A DNA stretch of 64,000 nt from Amphibiibacter pelophylacis. Its GTDB lineage: Bacteria > Pseudomonadota > Gammaproteobacteria > Burkholderiales > Burkholderiaceae_C. The notes under the pieces were generated by a model. The model did no database searches. It was not told the DNA's origin and was given only the letters and a program-made list of their open reading frames with translations. This document shows, one piece after another, positions 7,671 to 18,639 of the stretch (positions are counted from its first letter, which is position 1; each line of letters starts with the position of its first letter). The translations under genes were made by a program, and so were the position numbers. The stretch is taken from NCBI RefSeq assembly GCF_037688875.1, contig NZ_JAWDIE010000001.1:186001-250000 (forward strand), given 5' to 3'.

Positions 7671-9602
7671 TCACTTGAAGGACTGCGTGCTCATCCAGTC
7701 CTTGGGCACACGCTTCAGTTCCGGCAGGCCGCTGGCGCCCTTGGGCTGGGCGTCGATGTAGCTTTGCAGCACGTCGGCGTCCAGAACGCCCACGTCCAGA
7801 CGGCGCTCGGGCGGAATTTTCTCCAGCGTGGTGTAGCCGTCGCCGCCGTTGGCATTGAAGCTCAGCACGAAGAGTCGGTAAGACTGGGCCGCTTCCAGCG
7901 GCTGCCAGGCTTGGGCGCTGTCCGACCACACCTCGAAGGCACTGGCGCGCTGGCCGCGTGCGGCCTTGCTGTCCACGGCAAAGCGCAGACCGGCCGTGTA
8001 GGGGTAGGGGCCTGTGCTGCCTTTGGGGCCAAATGTGGCCTCCAGGCCGTCCTCGATCATGCTTTTGACTTCGGCGCCCGTCAGCGTCAGGCGGAAGAGC
8101 TGGTTACCAAAGGGCAGCACTTCCAGCACGTTCGCGGCGGTGAAATCGCCCTTGAGCGGAATGCGTGCGCCGCCGCCGCTCTGCAGTGCGATGTCGGCGC
8201 CGCCGTAGTCGCGTTTGGCGATGTCCAGATAGGCCTGGACGACCAGCTGCTGGATGTCGCCGCCGTGCTGGCTAACGCGGCCTTCGGCGTTGCATTCGAC
8301 GCTGGAGCGGCTGTAATCGGTGCTGCCCTCACCGCCGGGAACGCGGCGCGAGCACAGTTCCTGCGGCGCGGTACCCACCACAGTCTTGCTGAACGATGCC
8401 ACTTTGGCCTTGTAGGGCGCCAGCAGCGCGACGGCTTGGGGGTCTTCGGCGGTGGGGCGCAGCACGCCGCTGGCGGCCATGTCCGCGCGGATGGCGCGGC
8501 GCTGGGCGTCGGTCAGCGCGGGCTTGTCTTTGCCCAGGCTGAAGTTGTCGCCGACCAGCACCTGCGGCACTCCGGAGCACGACAGCACCTGGCCGTCGCG
8601 GTCAAAACGCACCTTGAGCTGGCCAACCTCCTGGGCGTATTCCCAGGCCTGCGCCACGCAGACGGTGTTGCCGTGATCGTTCTTGACCACGGTGGGGTAG
8701 GGCCCCTGGGGCGAGCCCACGCCGTAGGTTTTCAGGCTGTCCGGGCCCAGCAAGGTGTGGGAATCGCCGCCGATGATGACATCGACGCCGTCCAGGCCCT
8801 TGGCCAGTTTCAGATCCATGTCGTAGCCGATGTGCGAGGCCACGACGATGCGCTTGACGCCTTGGGCACGCAGTGCGTTGATTTCGGCCTGCGCGCTGGC
8901 CATTTCGTCGTCAAACAGGGTGTCCTTGTCGGGGCTGGACGAGGCCTTGGTCTTGCCCGCGATGGTCAGACCGATGATGCCGATGCGCTGGCCGCTGCGC
9001 TCCAGCACCACCGATTTCTTCACCCGGTCCTGGCCCTTGACGAGGCCCAGCGCCGAGCCGGCGCCAAAGCGCGTGTTGGCGCTGAGCACCGGCGTTTTGC
9101 ATGAGCCCCTGGCCAGTTCGTCCAGGAAGCCGCTCAGGGCGGTGTCACCCTTGTCGAATTCGTGGTTGCCCAAGGTGAAGCTGTCAAAGCAGACGCTGTC
9201 CATCAGCGCGGCATCGGCCTCGCCCAGCCGGCCGGCGCGGTTGTAATAGAGCGATCCCGACAGCGCATCGCCCGCATGGATTTTGATGACGTTGGGCTGG
9301 CCCTCGGCCAGCTCGCGCATGGCGGTGACGATGCGCGGAAATCCGCCCACATCCACCTGAACCGGCACGCGCTGCGGGCCATCGATGGCGAGCTGCAGCG
9401 TGCGTTTGGTGGGTTCGAGGTGCGAATGGTGGTCGTTGATGTGCAGCAGCGTGACTTCCATGCTGCCGTCGGCGGCGACACCGCCGGAACCCGTCTGCAT
9501 CGTGCCGCAGGCGGCCAGCAGGGCGGCCGTGGTCAGGGCCAGGCCCACGGTGAGGGTGCGGCGGCGGGACAGACCGCGTGAGACAGGCAGCGCAGGCGAC
9601 AT
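7671..9602 (-). CDS. 5'-nucleotidase / metallophosphatase lipoprotein (UshA-like)
   Basis: A 643-residue exported hydrolase. The N-terminus has Arg residues (SRRRT), a hydrophobic stretch and a lipobox-like LLAACG, so it is probably a lipoprotein anchored in the envelope. The calcineurin-type metallophosphatase domain starts with LLHINDHHSHLEP (around residue 53) and continues with HAGDALSGSLYYN, LGNHEFDKGD and GGDSHTLLGPD, all metal-binding motifs. The C-terminal domain has the substrate-binding pattern SGGGARIPLKGDFT and LPFGNQLFRLTLTGAE. It would release phosphate or nucleosides from extracytoplasmic nucleotides; NAD pyrophosphatase activity is another known option in the family. Confidence 0.92.
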   Translation of the reverse strand: MSPALPVSRGLSRRRTLTVGLALTTAALLAACGTMQTGSGGVAADGSMEVTLLHINDHHSHLEPTKRTLQLAIDGPQRVPVQVDVGGFPRIVTAMRELAEGQPNVIKIHAGDALSGSLYYNRAGRLGEADAALMDSVCFDSFTLGNHEFDKGDTALSGFLDELARGSCKTPVLSANTRFGAGSALGLVKGQDRVKKSVVLERSGQRIGIIGLTIAGKTKASSSPDKDTLFDDEMASAQAEINALRAQGVKRIVVASHIGYDMDLKLAKGLDGVDVIIGGDSHTLLGPDSLKTYGVGSPQGPYPTVVKNDHGNTVCVAQAWEYAQEVGQLKVRFDRDGQVLSCSGVPQVLVGDNFSLGKDKPALTDAQRRAIRADMAASGVLRPTAEDPQAVALLAPYKAKVASFSKTVVGTAPQELCSRRVPGGEGSTDYSRSSVECNAEGRVSQHGGDIQQLVVQAYLDIAKRDYGGADIALQSGGGARIPLKGDFTAANVLEVLPFGNQLFRLTLTGAEVKSMIEDGLEATFGPKGSTGPYPYTAGLRFAVDSKAARGQRASAFEVWSDSAQAWQPLEAAQSYRLFVLSFNANGGDGYTTLEKIPPERRLDVGVLDADVLQSYIDAQPKGASGLPELKRVPKDWMSTQSFK

Positions 9603-9682
9603 GGAGATTCCTTGCAGATCAGAAGTCAGACGGGTGGGGCAGCACAGCGATCCGCCATTCTAGGGGCGCGCGCCCCAGCCCT

Positions 9683-10237
9683 TTAGCGCGGCGGGCTCGC
9701 GTCCAGGGATCGTCCCAGGCGGCGCTCGACCTGGCGCTTCTCCCACTGTGGGCCCAGAAAATGCCCGCGCCCCAGCACGCGCACCGCGTGAAACGTTAAC
9801 CCGATTCCCCAGCCCAGAATCACCCACAGCACCCACCACGGTGCGCCGGGCCCCTGCAGCGCGTTGATGATGGCCAGAATCACGATGACGACGCCAAAGC
9901 GTGCGGCGTGGCCGTAGAGCCTGCGCAGGGCGCGCACGTGGCGCAGGGCTTCACGCTCTTCGCGGTCGGACAGTGTGGCGGCGCTGTTCATGTCTGGGAT
10001 CCTTTCGGGACTGGCGCTGGGGGCGGCGTTATCGTGGATAGTGGCGTCAGGGGCGGGACTGTCGGCGAGCAGCCGGGCGAAATCGACTTCGAACACGGCG
10101 GCCAACGATTTGAGCGTTTCCGGGCTGGCGGCTTGGCCGTTCTCGATGCGCTGGACGGTGCGGGTGCTCAGGCCTGCGAATTCAGCCAGCTGCTGCTGCG
10201 ACCAGCCGCGCTGCAACCGTAGTTTTTGGACAAGCAT
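9683..10237 (-). CDS. XRE-family regulator fused to a 2TM domain
   Basis: A 184-residue protein with an N-terminal HTH of the Cro/C1 type (QKLRLQRGWSQQQLAEFAGLSTRT, then VQRIENGQ, residues about 4-40). A flexible linker rich in Ala/Pro/Ser/Asp follows, then a C-terminal 2TM domain with two hydrophobic helices (FGVVIVILAIINAL and WWVLWVILGWGIGLTFHA) and a basic tail. The start is the ATG directly before the HTH; upstream in-frame codons run antisense through the tRNA-Ser gene and look non-coding. The protein may bind DNA while anchored in the membrane. Target and signal are unknown. Confidence 0.82.
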   Translation of the reverse strand: MLVQKLRLQRGWSQQQLAEFAGLSTRTVQRIENGQAASPETLKSLAAVFEVDFARLLADSPAPDATIHDNAAPSASPERIPDMNSAATLSDREEREALRHVRALRRLYGHAARFGVVIVILAIINALQGPGAPWWVLWVILGWGIGLTFHAVRVLGRGHFLGPQWEKRQVERRLGRSLDASPPR

Positions 10238-10385
10238 GTGTGGGCTCCGAAACAGGATGCCGCATTGTGTGCCCGGCGCGGTCCCGGCGCCACGACAGCA
10301 GCATGACAGCGCAGCGACAGGGCCGCGACACATGCGCCGCAACGCCTCGCCTGCGGCATAATCCAGCCCAGCCGACCGGCACCCT

Positions 10386-10473
10386 GGAAGCGTGGCAGAG
10401 TGGTCGATTGCACCGGTCTTGAAAACCGGCAGCCCGCAAGGGCTCGTGAGTTCGAATCTCACCGCTTCCGCCA
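10386..10473 (+). tRNA. tRNA-Ser (anticodon TGA)
   Basis: The acceptor stem GGAAGCG pairs with CGCTTCC, followed by discriminator G and an encoded CCA. The anticodon arm CCGGT-CTTGAAA-ACCGG presents TGA, reading UCA and related Ser codons. A long variable arm (AGCCCGCAAGGGCT) and the TTCGAAT T-loop confirm the serine type II structure. It lies between the divergent XRE gene and a truncated acetyltransferase start. Confidence 0.96.
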
Positions 10474-10482
10474 GAGTGCTCT

Positions 10483-10629
10483 ATGTCCACTCCTCCTCCC
10501 TTCATGTTGCGCTCCGCCACCCCTGCCGATGCCGCCGAGATCGCCCGGCTGTCGCACGAGCTGGGTTATCCCGTCACGCCTGAGCAGGTCAGCGCCGCAA
10601 ATCGCAGCACGTCTACGCGCGGACGCTGA
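10483..10629 (+). pseudogene. truncated GNAT acetyltransferase (N-terminal fragment)
   Basis: The ATG 9 nt after the tRNA-Ser CCA opens a frame encoding LRSATPADAAEIARLSHELG and then YPVTPEQV. This is very like the first beta-strand and helix of GNAT acetyltransferases. Similarity stops after ~40 residues; the frame continues as low-complexity NRSTSTRGR and hits TGA at 48 residues, inside the 3' end of the opposing AraC gene. A GNAT domain needs ~140 residues including the acetyl-CoA loop, so this is a remnant cut by a deletion or insertion. The family call rests on a short stretch. Confidence 0.6.
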
Positions 10630-11452
10630 CAGGCGGCTGAGCTTTTTCCCCGACCCGGCGCAGTGCGCTGGGTGGCTGGCCGAAGCGCTGGCGAAAGCGC
10701 GCCGCGAAGCGCGACGCCGAGGCATAACCGCAGTCGGTGGCGATGTCGGCGATGGGACGGCTGGATGTCTGCAGCTGCGACAGCGCCTGGCCCAGCTGGA
10801 TGCTGTCCAGAATCTCGCGGAAACCGGTCTGCTCCTGCGCCAGCCGACGGCGCAGCGTGGCGACGCTCAGGTGGCAGTCGGCGGCGACGTGCTCCATGGT
10901 GCGCTCGTGCGCAGGACGCATCAGCAGGCAGTGCTCGACGCGCTCGCTCAAAGGATCGCGGCGGTCCAGCAGCAGCGGCGCCAGGCTGTGGCGCAGCGAC
11001 AGCGCCAGCAGCACGCCTTCGGCGGCGTGCCATTGCAGCGCGGGCGGGGCGTCGCCTTGCAGGCCGTCCAGCAGATGCCGCCAGGCGCGGGCGGTGTCGG
11101 GGTCCAGCGGCAGGGCGCGCACCGGGTGGGCGGATCCAGCCGCGCCCAGGCCCGGATGATGCTGGCGAAAGCGCTGGATCAGCTCGGGCGGCAGGCTGAT
11201 GAAATCGGCCAGATAGCCGCCCCCTTGCGGTCGGTTGATCACATCCATGCGTGTGCCGGGTGCGATCAGCATCAGCTCGTCCGGCCCCGCCTGCAGCGTC
11301 AGGGCACCGCACTGCACCTGCTTCATGCCCTGGCGGACGTGGCACAGGCTGGCCTGACGCACCAGCACCTGGCGCAGCGGGCAGGCCATCCCGGCGCGGA
11401 CCTGTTCCGCGCCCAGGCGCCGCACCTTGTGGGGCAGGGCTTCAGCGGCCAT
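10613..11452 (-). CDS. AraC-family transcriptional regulator
   Basis: A 279-residue regulator with a C-terminal AraC/XylS DNA-binding domain of two HTH motifs. The first is near residues 190-215 (MEHVAADCHLSVATLRRRLAQE). The second holds the family signature IADIATDCGYASASRFAARFRQRFG...PPSALR near 238-268. The N-terminal half (RQVLVRQASLCHVRQGMKQVQ, APGTRMDVINRP) is the cupin-like sensing region. It overlaps the PEBP gene by 11 nt on the same strand, suggesting co-expression. The effector is unknown. Confidence 0.88.
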   Translation of the reverse strand: MAAEALPHKVRRLGAEQVRAGMACPLRQVLVRQASLCHVRQGMKQVQCGALTLQAGPDELMLIAPGTRMDVINRPQGGGYLADFISLPPELIQRFRQHHPGLGAAGSAHPVRALPLDPDTARAWRHLLDGLQGDAPPALQWHAAEGVLLALSLRHSLAPLLLDRRDPLSERVEHCLLMRPAHERTMEHVAADCHLSVATLRRRLAQEQTGFREILDSIQLGQALSQLQTSSRPIADIATDCGYASASRFAARFRQRFGQPPSALRRVGEKAQPPVSVRA

Positions 11453-11993
11453 AAACGGGCGTGAGCTGCGCCTTGCCCAGCGCGTTGGCGCCCAGCATGA
11501 AGCCGACCATGGCCCCGCTGGCCTGCCCGTCCAGCGGCAGGTGGGCGGTTTTCAGGGCCCAGACGGTGAACTGGTAGCGGTGCGGCTTGTCGCCTGCGGG
11601 CGGGCAGGCGCCGCCGAAACCCGCAGTGCCGAAATCGCTGCGGCCCTGAACAGCGCCTGCGGGCAGCGTCCCGCCTTTCGAGCCCGCGCCCGTGGGCAGG
11701 CTGCTGACGCTGGCCGGGATGTTGACCACCGTCCAGTGCCACCAGCCGCTGCCGGTGGGCGCGTCGGGGTCGTATGCGGTGATGGCGAAGCTCTGCGTCC
11801 CGGCCGGGGCGTTGCTCCAGGACAGCTGCGGCGACACATTGGCGCCCGAGCAGCCAAAGCCGTTATAGACCTGCTGGCTGGACAGCGGCTGGCCGTCCTT
11901 CATGTCGGTGCTGGTCACGGTAAAGTCGGCGGCGTGGGCGACATGGAAGGTGCTGGCGGCGGCCAGGCCCAGGGCGACGAGGGATGATTTCAT
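11442..11993 (-). CDS. exported YbhB/YbcL-type phosphatidylethanolamine-binding (PEBP) protein
   Basis: A 183-residue secreted protein. Residues 1-21 form a signal peptide (MKSSLVALGLAAASTFHVAHA). The mature part has the bacterial PEBP/Raf-kinase-inhibitor-like fold: GCSGANVSPQLSWSNAPAGTQSFA, the ligand-pocket motif YDPDAPTGSGWWHW, and GGACPPAGDKPHRYQFTVWAL. The ATG chosen is the one before the signal peptide; the frame is open upstream but not coding-like. The biological ligand of bacterial PEBPs is unclear. It is the first gene of a pair with the overlapping araC gene downstream. Confidence 0.9.
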   Translation of the reverse strand: MKSSLVALGLAAASTFHVAHAADFTVTSTDMKDGQPLSSQQVYNGFGCSGANVSPQLSWSNAPAGTQSFAITAYDPDAPTGSGWWHWTVVNIPASVSSLPTGAGSKGGTLPAGAVQGRSDFGTAGFGGACPPAGDKPHRYQFTVWALKTAHLPLDGQASGAMVGFMLGANALGKAQLTPVYGR

Positions 11994-12171
11994 GACAGAC
12001 TCACAAAAAGTGGGGAAGGCCTGCAGTGTCGCGCAGGCCGTGCGCTGCTGCTGTGCCGATTCGCTCAATTCTGGTGCAGAAAGTACCTGATCGTCTGATT
12101 TTTGAGCGCATCCGCGCATTCGACACTTCCTGCACTGGATTCAATCGCCCCGATTCCGACTGGAGAGCCCC

Positions 12172-12771
12172 ATGACGCCACCCGCCCGCGCACCCGAAAC
12201 TGCCGATGCCCTCAGGCCGCCGACCACGCTGTCCGGGCTGTTCTGGGCCTTCACGCGCCTCGCGCTGCAGGGTTTCGGCGGGGTGATGGCCGTGGCGCAG
12301 CAGGAGCTGGTCGAGCGCCAGCGCTGGATGGACAGATCCACTTTTCTGGAGGACTGGGCTGTGGCCCAGGTGCTGCCGGGGCCGAATGTGGCCAACCTGG
12401 CGGTGATGCTGGGCGACCGCTACCTGGGCTGGCGCGGCGCGCTGGTGTCGGTGCTGGGCCTGTTTGCGCTGCCGCTGCTCATCGTGCTGGCGCTGGCGCT
12501 GCTCTTCGCCGGGCTGCAATCCTGGCCAGCCGTTCAGGGTGCGCTGCGCGGCATGGGCCTGGTCGTGGCCGGATTGATCGCGGTCAGCGCCCTGCGCCTG
12601 CTGCCCGCACTGCGCCAGCATGTGGGCGGACCGCTGTTCTGCTTTGTCTCGCTGGTGGCCACGCTGGTCGCGCTGCTGATCCTGAAGTGGTCGCTGCCTG
12701 CCGTGCTGGCCGTCGTGGGGACGCTGTCCTGCCTGTGGACTTACAGGGCGCTGCGGCGCGCACAGCCATGA
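12172..12771 (+). CDS. chromate transporter, first half (ChrA N-terminal-type domain)
   Basis: A 199-residue membrane protein with about six hydrophobic helices carrying the CHR domain: LFWAFTRLALQGFGGVMAVAQQELVERQRW (shown only as family context) and FLEDWAVAQVLPGPNVANLAVMLG, including the conserved PGPN motif. Short-chain CHR proteins work as pairs of half-size subunits; the second half is the next gene, overlapping by 4 nt (ATGA). The pair should export chromate, an adventitious sulfate analogue. A GGAGAG ribosome binding site precedes the ATG. Confidence 0.9.
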   Translation: MTPPARAPETADALRPPTTLSGLFWAFTRLALQGFGGVMAVAQQELVERQRWMDRSTFLEDWAVAQVLPGPNVANLAVMLGDRYLGWRGALVSVLGLFALPLLIVLALALLFAGLQSWPAVQGALRGMGLVVAGLIAVSALRLLPALRQHVGGPLFCFVSLVATLVALLILKWSLPAVLAVVGTLSCLWTYRALRRAQP

Positions 12772-13352
12772 TGACCCTGAGCGCCACTGACGGGCTGGCC
12801 CTGCTGGCGCAGACGCTGACGCTCTCGCTGCTGGCCGTGGGCGGCGGCGTCAGCGTGCTGCCCGATCTGCACCGCAGCCTGGTGCTGCAGCAGGCCTGGC
12901 TGAGCCCGGAGCAGTTCTCGGCCTCGGTGGCTCTGGCGCAGGTCGCGCCCGGTCCCAACGTGCTGTTTGTTGCGCTGATGGGCGGTCAGATCGGGGTGAA
13001 CGCAGGCTGGGGCTGGCTTGCGCCCCTGGCGGGCCTGGCGCTGATGGTGGCGCTGGTGCTGCCCAGTTCGCTGCTGACACTGGGCGCCACGCGCTGGGCC
13101 CGGCGCCACCAGCATCACCGGGGCGTGCGCGCCTTCCGCCTGGGCCTGGGGCCACTGGTGGTCGGCCTGCTGCTGGCGTCGGCCTGGCTGCTGGCCGCGC
13201 CCATGCTGCTGGAGCCGAATCTGCCTGCAGGCCGCACTGCTGCGACCTGGGCGCTGGTGGCCGTCAGCATTGCTGTGCTTTGGAAAACGCGCATCCATCT
13301 GCTGTGGATGCTGGCCGCAGGCGCGCTGGCCGGGGCGCTGGGCTGGGTCTGA
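12768..13352 (+). CDS. chromate transporter, second half (short-chain ChrA)
   Basis: A 194-residue membrane protein and partner of the preceding gene. It carries the CHR signatures LLAVGGGVSVLPDLHRSLV (near residue 20-38), QFSASVALAQVAPGPNVLF with the PGPN motif, and several hydrophobic helices. It starts at the first of two adjacent ATGs, overlapping the upstream stop, so the two halves are translated together. No ChrB-like regulator is adjacent. The stop codon lies within a perfect inverted repeat shared with the convergent SDR gene. Confidence 0.9.
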   Translation: MMTLSATDGLALLAQTLTLSLLAVGGGVSVLPDLHRSLVLQQAWLSPEQFSASVALAQVAPGPNVLFVALMGGQIGVNAGWGWLAPLAGLALMVALVLPSSLLTLGATRWARRHQHHRGVRAFRLGLGPLVVGLLLASAWLLAAPMLLEPNLPAGRTAATWALVAVSIAVLWKTRIHLLWMLAAGALAGALGWV

Positions 13353-13366
13353 TCCGGATCAGACCC
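13345..13366. repeat. perfect 22-bp palindrome between convergent genes
   Basis: Arms GGGTCTGATCC and GGATCAGACCC are exact reverse complements with no spacer. They contain the stop codons of both the chromate transporter gene and the convergent SDR gene, each ending GTC-TGA. It could form a strong hairpin in either transcript and act as a bidirectional mRNA 3' end. There is no T-tract on either side, so it is not a classical intrinsic terminator. Confidence 0.75.
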
Positions 13367-14191
13367 CGTCCTCGCGGATGTCGGCGATGACCTTTTCGCC
13401 GAATCCCGGGCTGTCCAGAAAGCGCAGGATGCGCCCGGCGCAGGCCTCCGGGCTATCGAGCTGGGACTGTTTCTGGAGCTGCACAAAGCGCTCGCGGTCG
13501 GGGAAATGCGCCGGATCGCTGCCCCGCAGCTCGCCCTGCATGGCGGTATCGACGACGCCCGGCGCCAGCGCCACGATGCGTGCGCCCTGACCGGGGTGAG
13601 GCAGTGCGGCCTGTTCCAGCGCCACGCAGCGGCTGAACAGATCCAGCCCAGCCTTGACGGCGCAGTAGGGCGACTGCGCGGCCATGGGTCGACGGCCCAG
13701 GCCCGAGGAGATATTCAGCACGCGCATATCCACCGCCTGTCCTGCCGAACCGGTGGCTTCGCGCCAGCGTGCCGCCTGCGCCAGCACCACCGCCGTGAGG
13801 CGCATGGGCGCGTGCAGGCCCACCGTCAGCGTCTGCGCCAGATCTTCCGGCGGACAGTGTTCCAGGGGGACAACAGACGCCAGGCGCGCGGCGTTGTTGA
13901 TCAGCACAAGCTGCTGCGGCGCAGCCTGCGCCACGTCCAGCCAGAGCGCCAGGCGCTGCGCGGCGCTGTCCAGCTGCGCGGGGTCGGAGAGATCGCTCGC
14001 CCACTGCGTCAGCGTGTGCGGCGCGCCGGCCGCAAGGCTGAGGTTGGGGTGGCGCGAGAGCGTCAGCAGCCGCGTGGGCGGGGCCTGCGGCGCCAGCAGC
14101 TGCTGCGCCATCGCCAGGCCCAGACCGCGCGACGCGCCGGTCAGGATCACCCAGCGCGTCGCGGTCTCTGGCACGGTCTTCATCCCGGCCA

Positions 14192-14192
<1 letters not shown>
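13359..14192 (-). CDS. SDR-family oxidoreductase
   Basis: A ~277-residue short-chain dehydrogenase/reductase. The N-terminal Rossmann motif is WVILTGASRGLGLAMAQQ (TGxxxGxG, about residues 13-30); LVLINNAA is the NNAG-type motif near 100. The catalytic Ser lies in NISSGLG and the YxxxK motif is YCAVKAG, with APGVVDTAM after it. ATG overlaps the clpA stop as TGATG, so it is coupled to clpA; a GTG one codon earlier and an ATG three codons later are alternatives. The motif pattern resembles sepiapterin-reductase-like SDRs, but the substrate is unknown. Confidence 0.85.
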
Positions 14193-16536
<2,344 letters not shown>

Positions 16537-16540
<4 letters not shown>

Positions 16541-16950
16541 AGGGCCTCCATGGTGCATTGCAGGGGATGACCGTTGCGCTGTGCAGCAGCCATCACCCAT
16601 TCGACTTTGGTGCTGGCCACGTCTTTGGTGTACACCCCGCAGACGGCCTGCCCCTGTTGGTGGATGGTCAGCATCACGCGCGTGGCGGCTTCCAGATCCA
16701 GGTTGAAAAATTCCTGCAGTACGAGCACAACGAACTCCATGGGCGTGAAGTCGTCGTTGATCATGATGACGCGCCACATTTGCGGCGGACGCAGATCCAG
16801 CTCGGTCTTTTCCAGCACGGCAATGCCGGGGTCGGCTGCAGGGCGTGCGGGCGCGGGCAGCGCCGGGGTTTGAGGGCCGGCGGGGCCGTCAGGCTGGTCG
16901 GGGCCCGCTGCGGGCGTGTCCAGCCGGAGAAGGTCAGTGCGGGCGTTCAT
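16537..16950 (-). CDS. clpS: ClpS, adaptor of ClpAP (N-end rule)
   Basis: A 137-residue adaptor that delivers N-degron substrates to ClpA. The conserved core starts at about residue 55 with PPQMWRVIMINDDFTPMEFVV, where NDDFTPMEFV forms the N-degron pocket. AATRVMLTIHQQGQAVCGVYTKDVAS, including the HxxG segment, completes it. The N-terminal ~45 residues are an Ala/Pro-rich extension, the flexible tail known to regulate ClpA. It overlaps clpA by 4 nt. Confidence 0.96.
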
Positions 16951-16998
16951 GGTCCGTTCAGTTTTGCACAGAAAATGGTGGCGTTGCTGCCGTCGGGG

Positions 16999-17499
16999 TC
17001 AATCCCGGAAATTGTTGAAAGCCAGCGGCAGGTCGTCGATGTCCTTGCGCAGCAACGCCATGGCGCTTTGCAGGTCATCGCGCTTGGCGCCGGTCACGCG
17101 CACGGTGTCGCCCTGAATGGCGGCCTGCACCTTGAGCTTGCTGGCCTTGAGCGCCGCCACGATTTTTTTGGCCACCTCGCTGGAGATGCCGACCTGCAGC
17201 TTGAGATCCTGCTTGACCTTGTCGCCGCCCATTTTTTCGATTTTGGCCGTGGTGTCCAGAAAGCGCACATCCACGCCGCGTTTGGTCAGCTTGGCCAGGA
17301 TGATGTCGCGCACCTGGCCCACCTGAAAGTCACTGTCGGCATAAAGCACCACCTGCTTGAGCTTGGCGTCGTTGACCAGCTCGGCGCGCGCGTCGGAGCC
17401 TTTGAAATCGAAGCGGGTGCCGACTTCCTTGTTGCACTGGTCGACGGCATTGCGCACTTCGACCATGTCGGGTTCGAGGACGGTGTCAAAACTGGGCAT
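16999..17499 (-). CDS. yajQ: YajQ-family nucleotide/cyclic-di-GMP-binding protein
   Basis: A 166-residue protein with the full YajQ pattern. It opens MPSFDTVLEPDMVEVRNAVDQ, then TRFDFKGSDA, KLKQVVLYADSDFQVGQV and LTKRGVDVRFLDT, and ends with RVTGAKRDDLQSAMALLRK, the double ferredoxin-like fold. The ATG was chosen because family proteins start MPSFD; upstream in-frame codons are not family-like. Some members bind c-di-GMP and modulate transcription. It is transcribed alone on the minus strand, back-to-back with murB. Confidence 0.94.
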   Translation of the reverse strand: MPSFDTVLEPDMVEVRNAVDQCNKEVGTRFDFKGSDARAELVNDAKLKQVVLYADSDFQVGQVRDIILAKLTKRGVDVRFLDTTAKIEKMGGDKVKQDLKLQVGISSEVAKKIVAALKASKLKVQAAIQGDTVRVTGAKRDDLQSAMALLRKDIDDLPLAFNNFRD

Positions 17500-17597
17500 C
17501 TTGGTGTCTTGATATGGAGGGTTGGTGACAGAATTCAAGACCCCGCGCCAGCCGGTCGCGGAGCCTGCGGGTCCAGCACCCATTGAACCAGAGTTTC

Positions 17598-18638
17598 ATG
17601 ATGACTTCTCCTGCTCCTGATTTATCCGTAGAACATGGCGTCAATTTGTGCGGTGCAAATACGTTTGGCCTGCCCAGCACCGCCGCCACGCTGGTGCGCA
17701 TCCGCTCGCCGCAGGACGTGCGCCGCGTGGTCGATCACCCGGTTTACGGCGTGGCGCGCAAGCTCATCCTGGGCGGCGGCAGCAACCTGCTGCTGACACG
17801 CAACCTGGACGAGGTGGTGCTGAGCATCGAAATCGACGGCATCCGCGTCGTCGAAGACGGCCCCGACGCCACCCTCATCGAGGCGGGTGCGGGCGTGGTC
17901 TGGCACGATCTGGTGCGCTGGACGCTGGATCACGGCCATGCGGGCCTGGAGAACCTGGCGCTCATCCCCGGCACCGTGGGCGCGGCGCCGGTGCAGAACA
18001 TCGGCGCCTACGGCCTGGAGGTGGGCGAGCGCATCGCCACCGTCCACGGCGTGGATCTGATCACTGGCCGCGCGGTTGAAATCACGCGCGACCAGTGCCG
18101 CTTTGGCTACCGCGACAGCATTTTCAAGCGCGAACTGGCGGGCAAGACCGTCATCACCCACGTACGCTTTCGCCTGCCCAAGCCCTGGCAGCCGGTGCTG
18201 GGCTATCAGGATCTGGAACGCCGCTGCCAGGAAACCGGCATCGCGCAGCCCGACGCGCGCACGATTTTCGATTGGGTCTGCGACATCCGCCGCGCCAAGC
18301 TGCCCGATCCGGCGCAGATCGGCAACGCGGGCAGCTTCTTCAAAAACCCCGTGGTGACCGCCGAACAGTGCCGCGACATCACGGGCCGCGACCCGCATCT
18401 GGTCTTCTACCCGCTGGATGACGGCCACTGCAAGCTCGCCGCCGGCTGGCTGATCGATGCCTGCGGCTGGAAGGGCAAAAGCCTGGGCCGCGCGGGCGTG
18501 CACCCGCGCCAGGCGCTGGTGCTGGTCAACCTGGGCGGCGCCACCGGCGGCGAGGTGCTGACCCTGGCGCGCGCCATCCAGGAGAGCGTCTACGGCCGCT
18601 TCGGCATCCGCCTCGAACCGGAACCGGTGGTGGTTTGA
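17598..18638 (+). CDS. murB: UDP-N-acetylenolpyruvoylglucosamine reductase MurB
   Basis: A 346-residue FAD enzyme reducing enolpyruvyl-UDP-GlcNAc to UDP-MurNAc in peptidoglycan synthesis. The FAD-binding motif LILGGGSNLLLTRN lies near residues 57-70. LENLALIPGTVGAAPVQNIGAYGLE, the catalytic region RFGYRDSIFK and the late GNAGSFFKNPVV and AAGWLIDACGWKG match type I (E. coli-like) MurB, including its length. The start is the first of two consecutive ATGs. It is divergent from yajQ with a ~100-nt gap. Confidence 0.96.
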   Translation: MMTSPAPDLSVEHGVNLCGANTFGLPSTAATLVRIRSPQDVRRVVDHPVYGVARKLILGGGSNLLLTRNLDEVVLSIEIDGIRVVEDGPDATLIEAGAGVVWHDLVRWTLDHGHAGLENLALIPGTVGAAPVQNIGAYGLEVGERIATVHGVDLITGRAVEITRDQCRFGYRDSIFKRELAGKTVITHVRFRLPKPWQPVLGYQDLERRCQETGIAQPDARTIFDWVCDIRRAKLPDPAQIGNAGSFFKNPVVTAEQCRDITGRDPHLVFYPLDDGHCKLAAGWLIDACGWKGKSLGRAGVHPRQALVLVNLGGATGGEVLTLARAIQESVYGRFGIRLEPEPVVV

Positions 18639-18639
18639 G

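Noticed and set aside
10386..13366. A genomic island inserted at tRNA-Ser.
   Set aside because: No integrase and no repeated tRNA 3' end was found; only the truncated GNAT gene hints at rearrangement.
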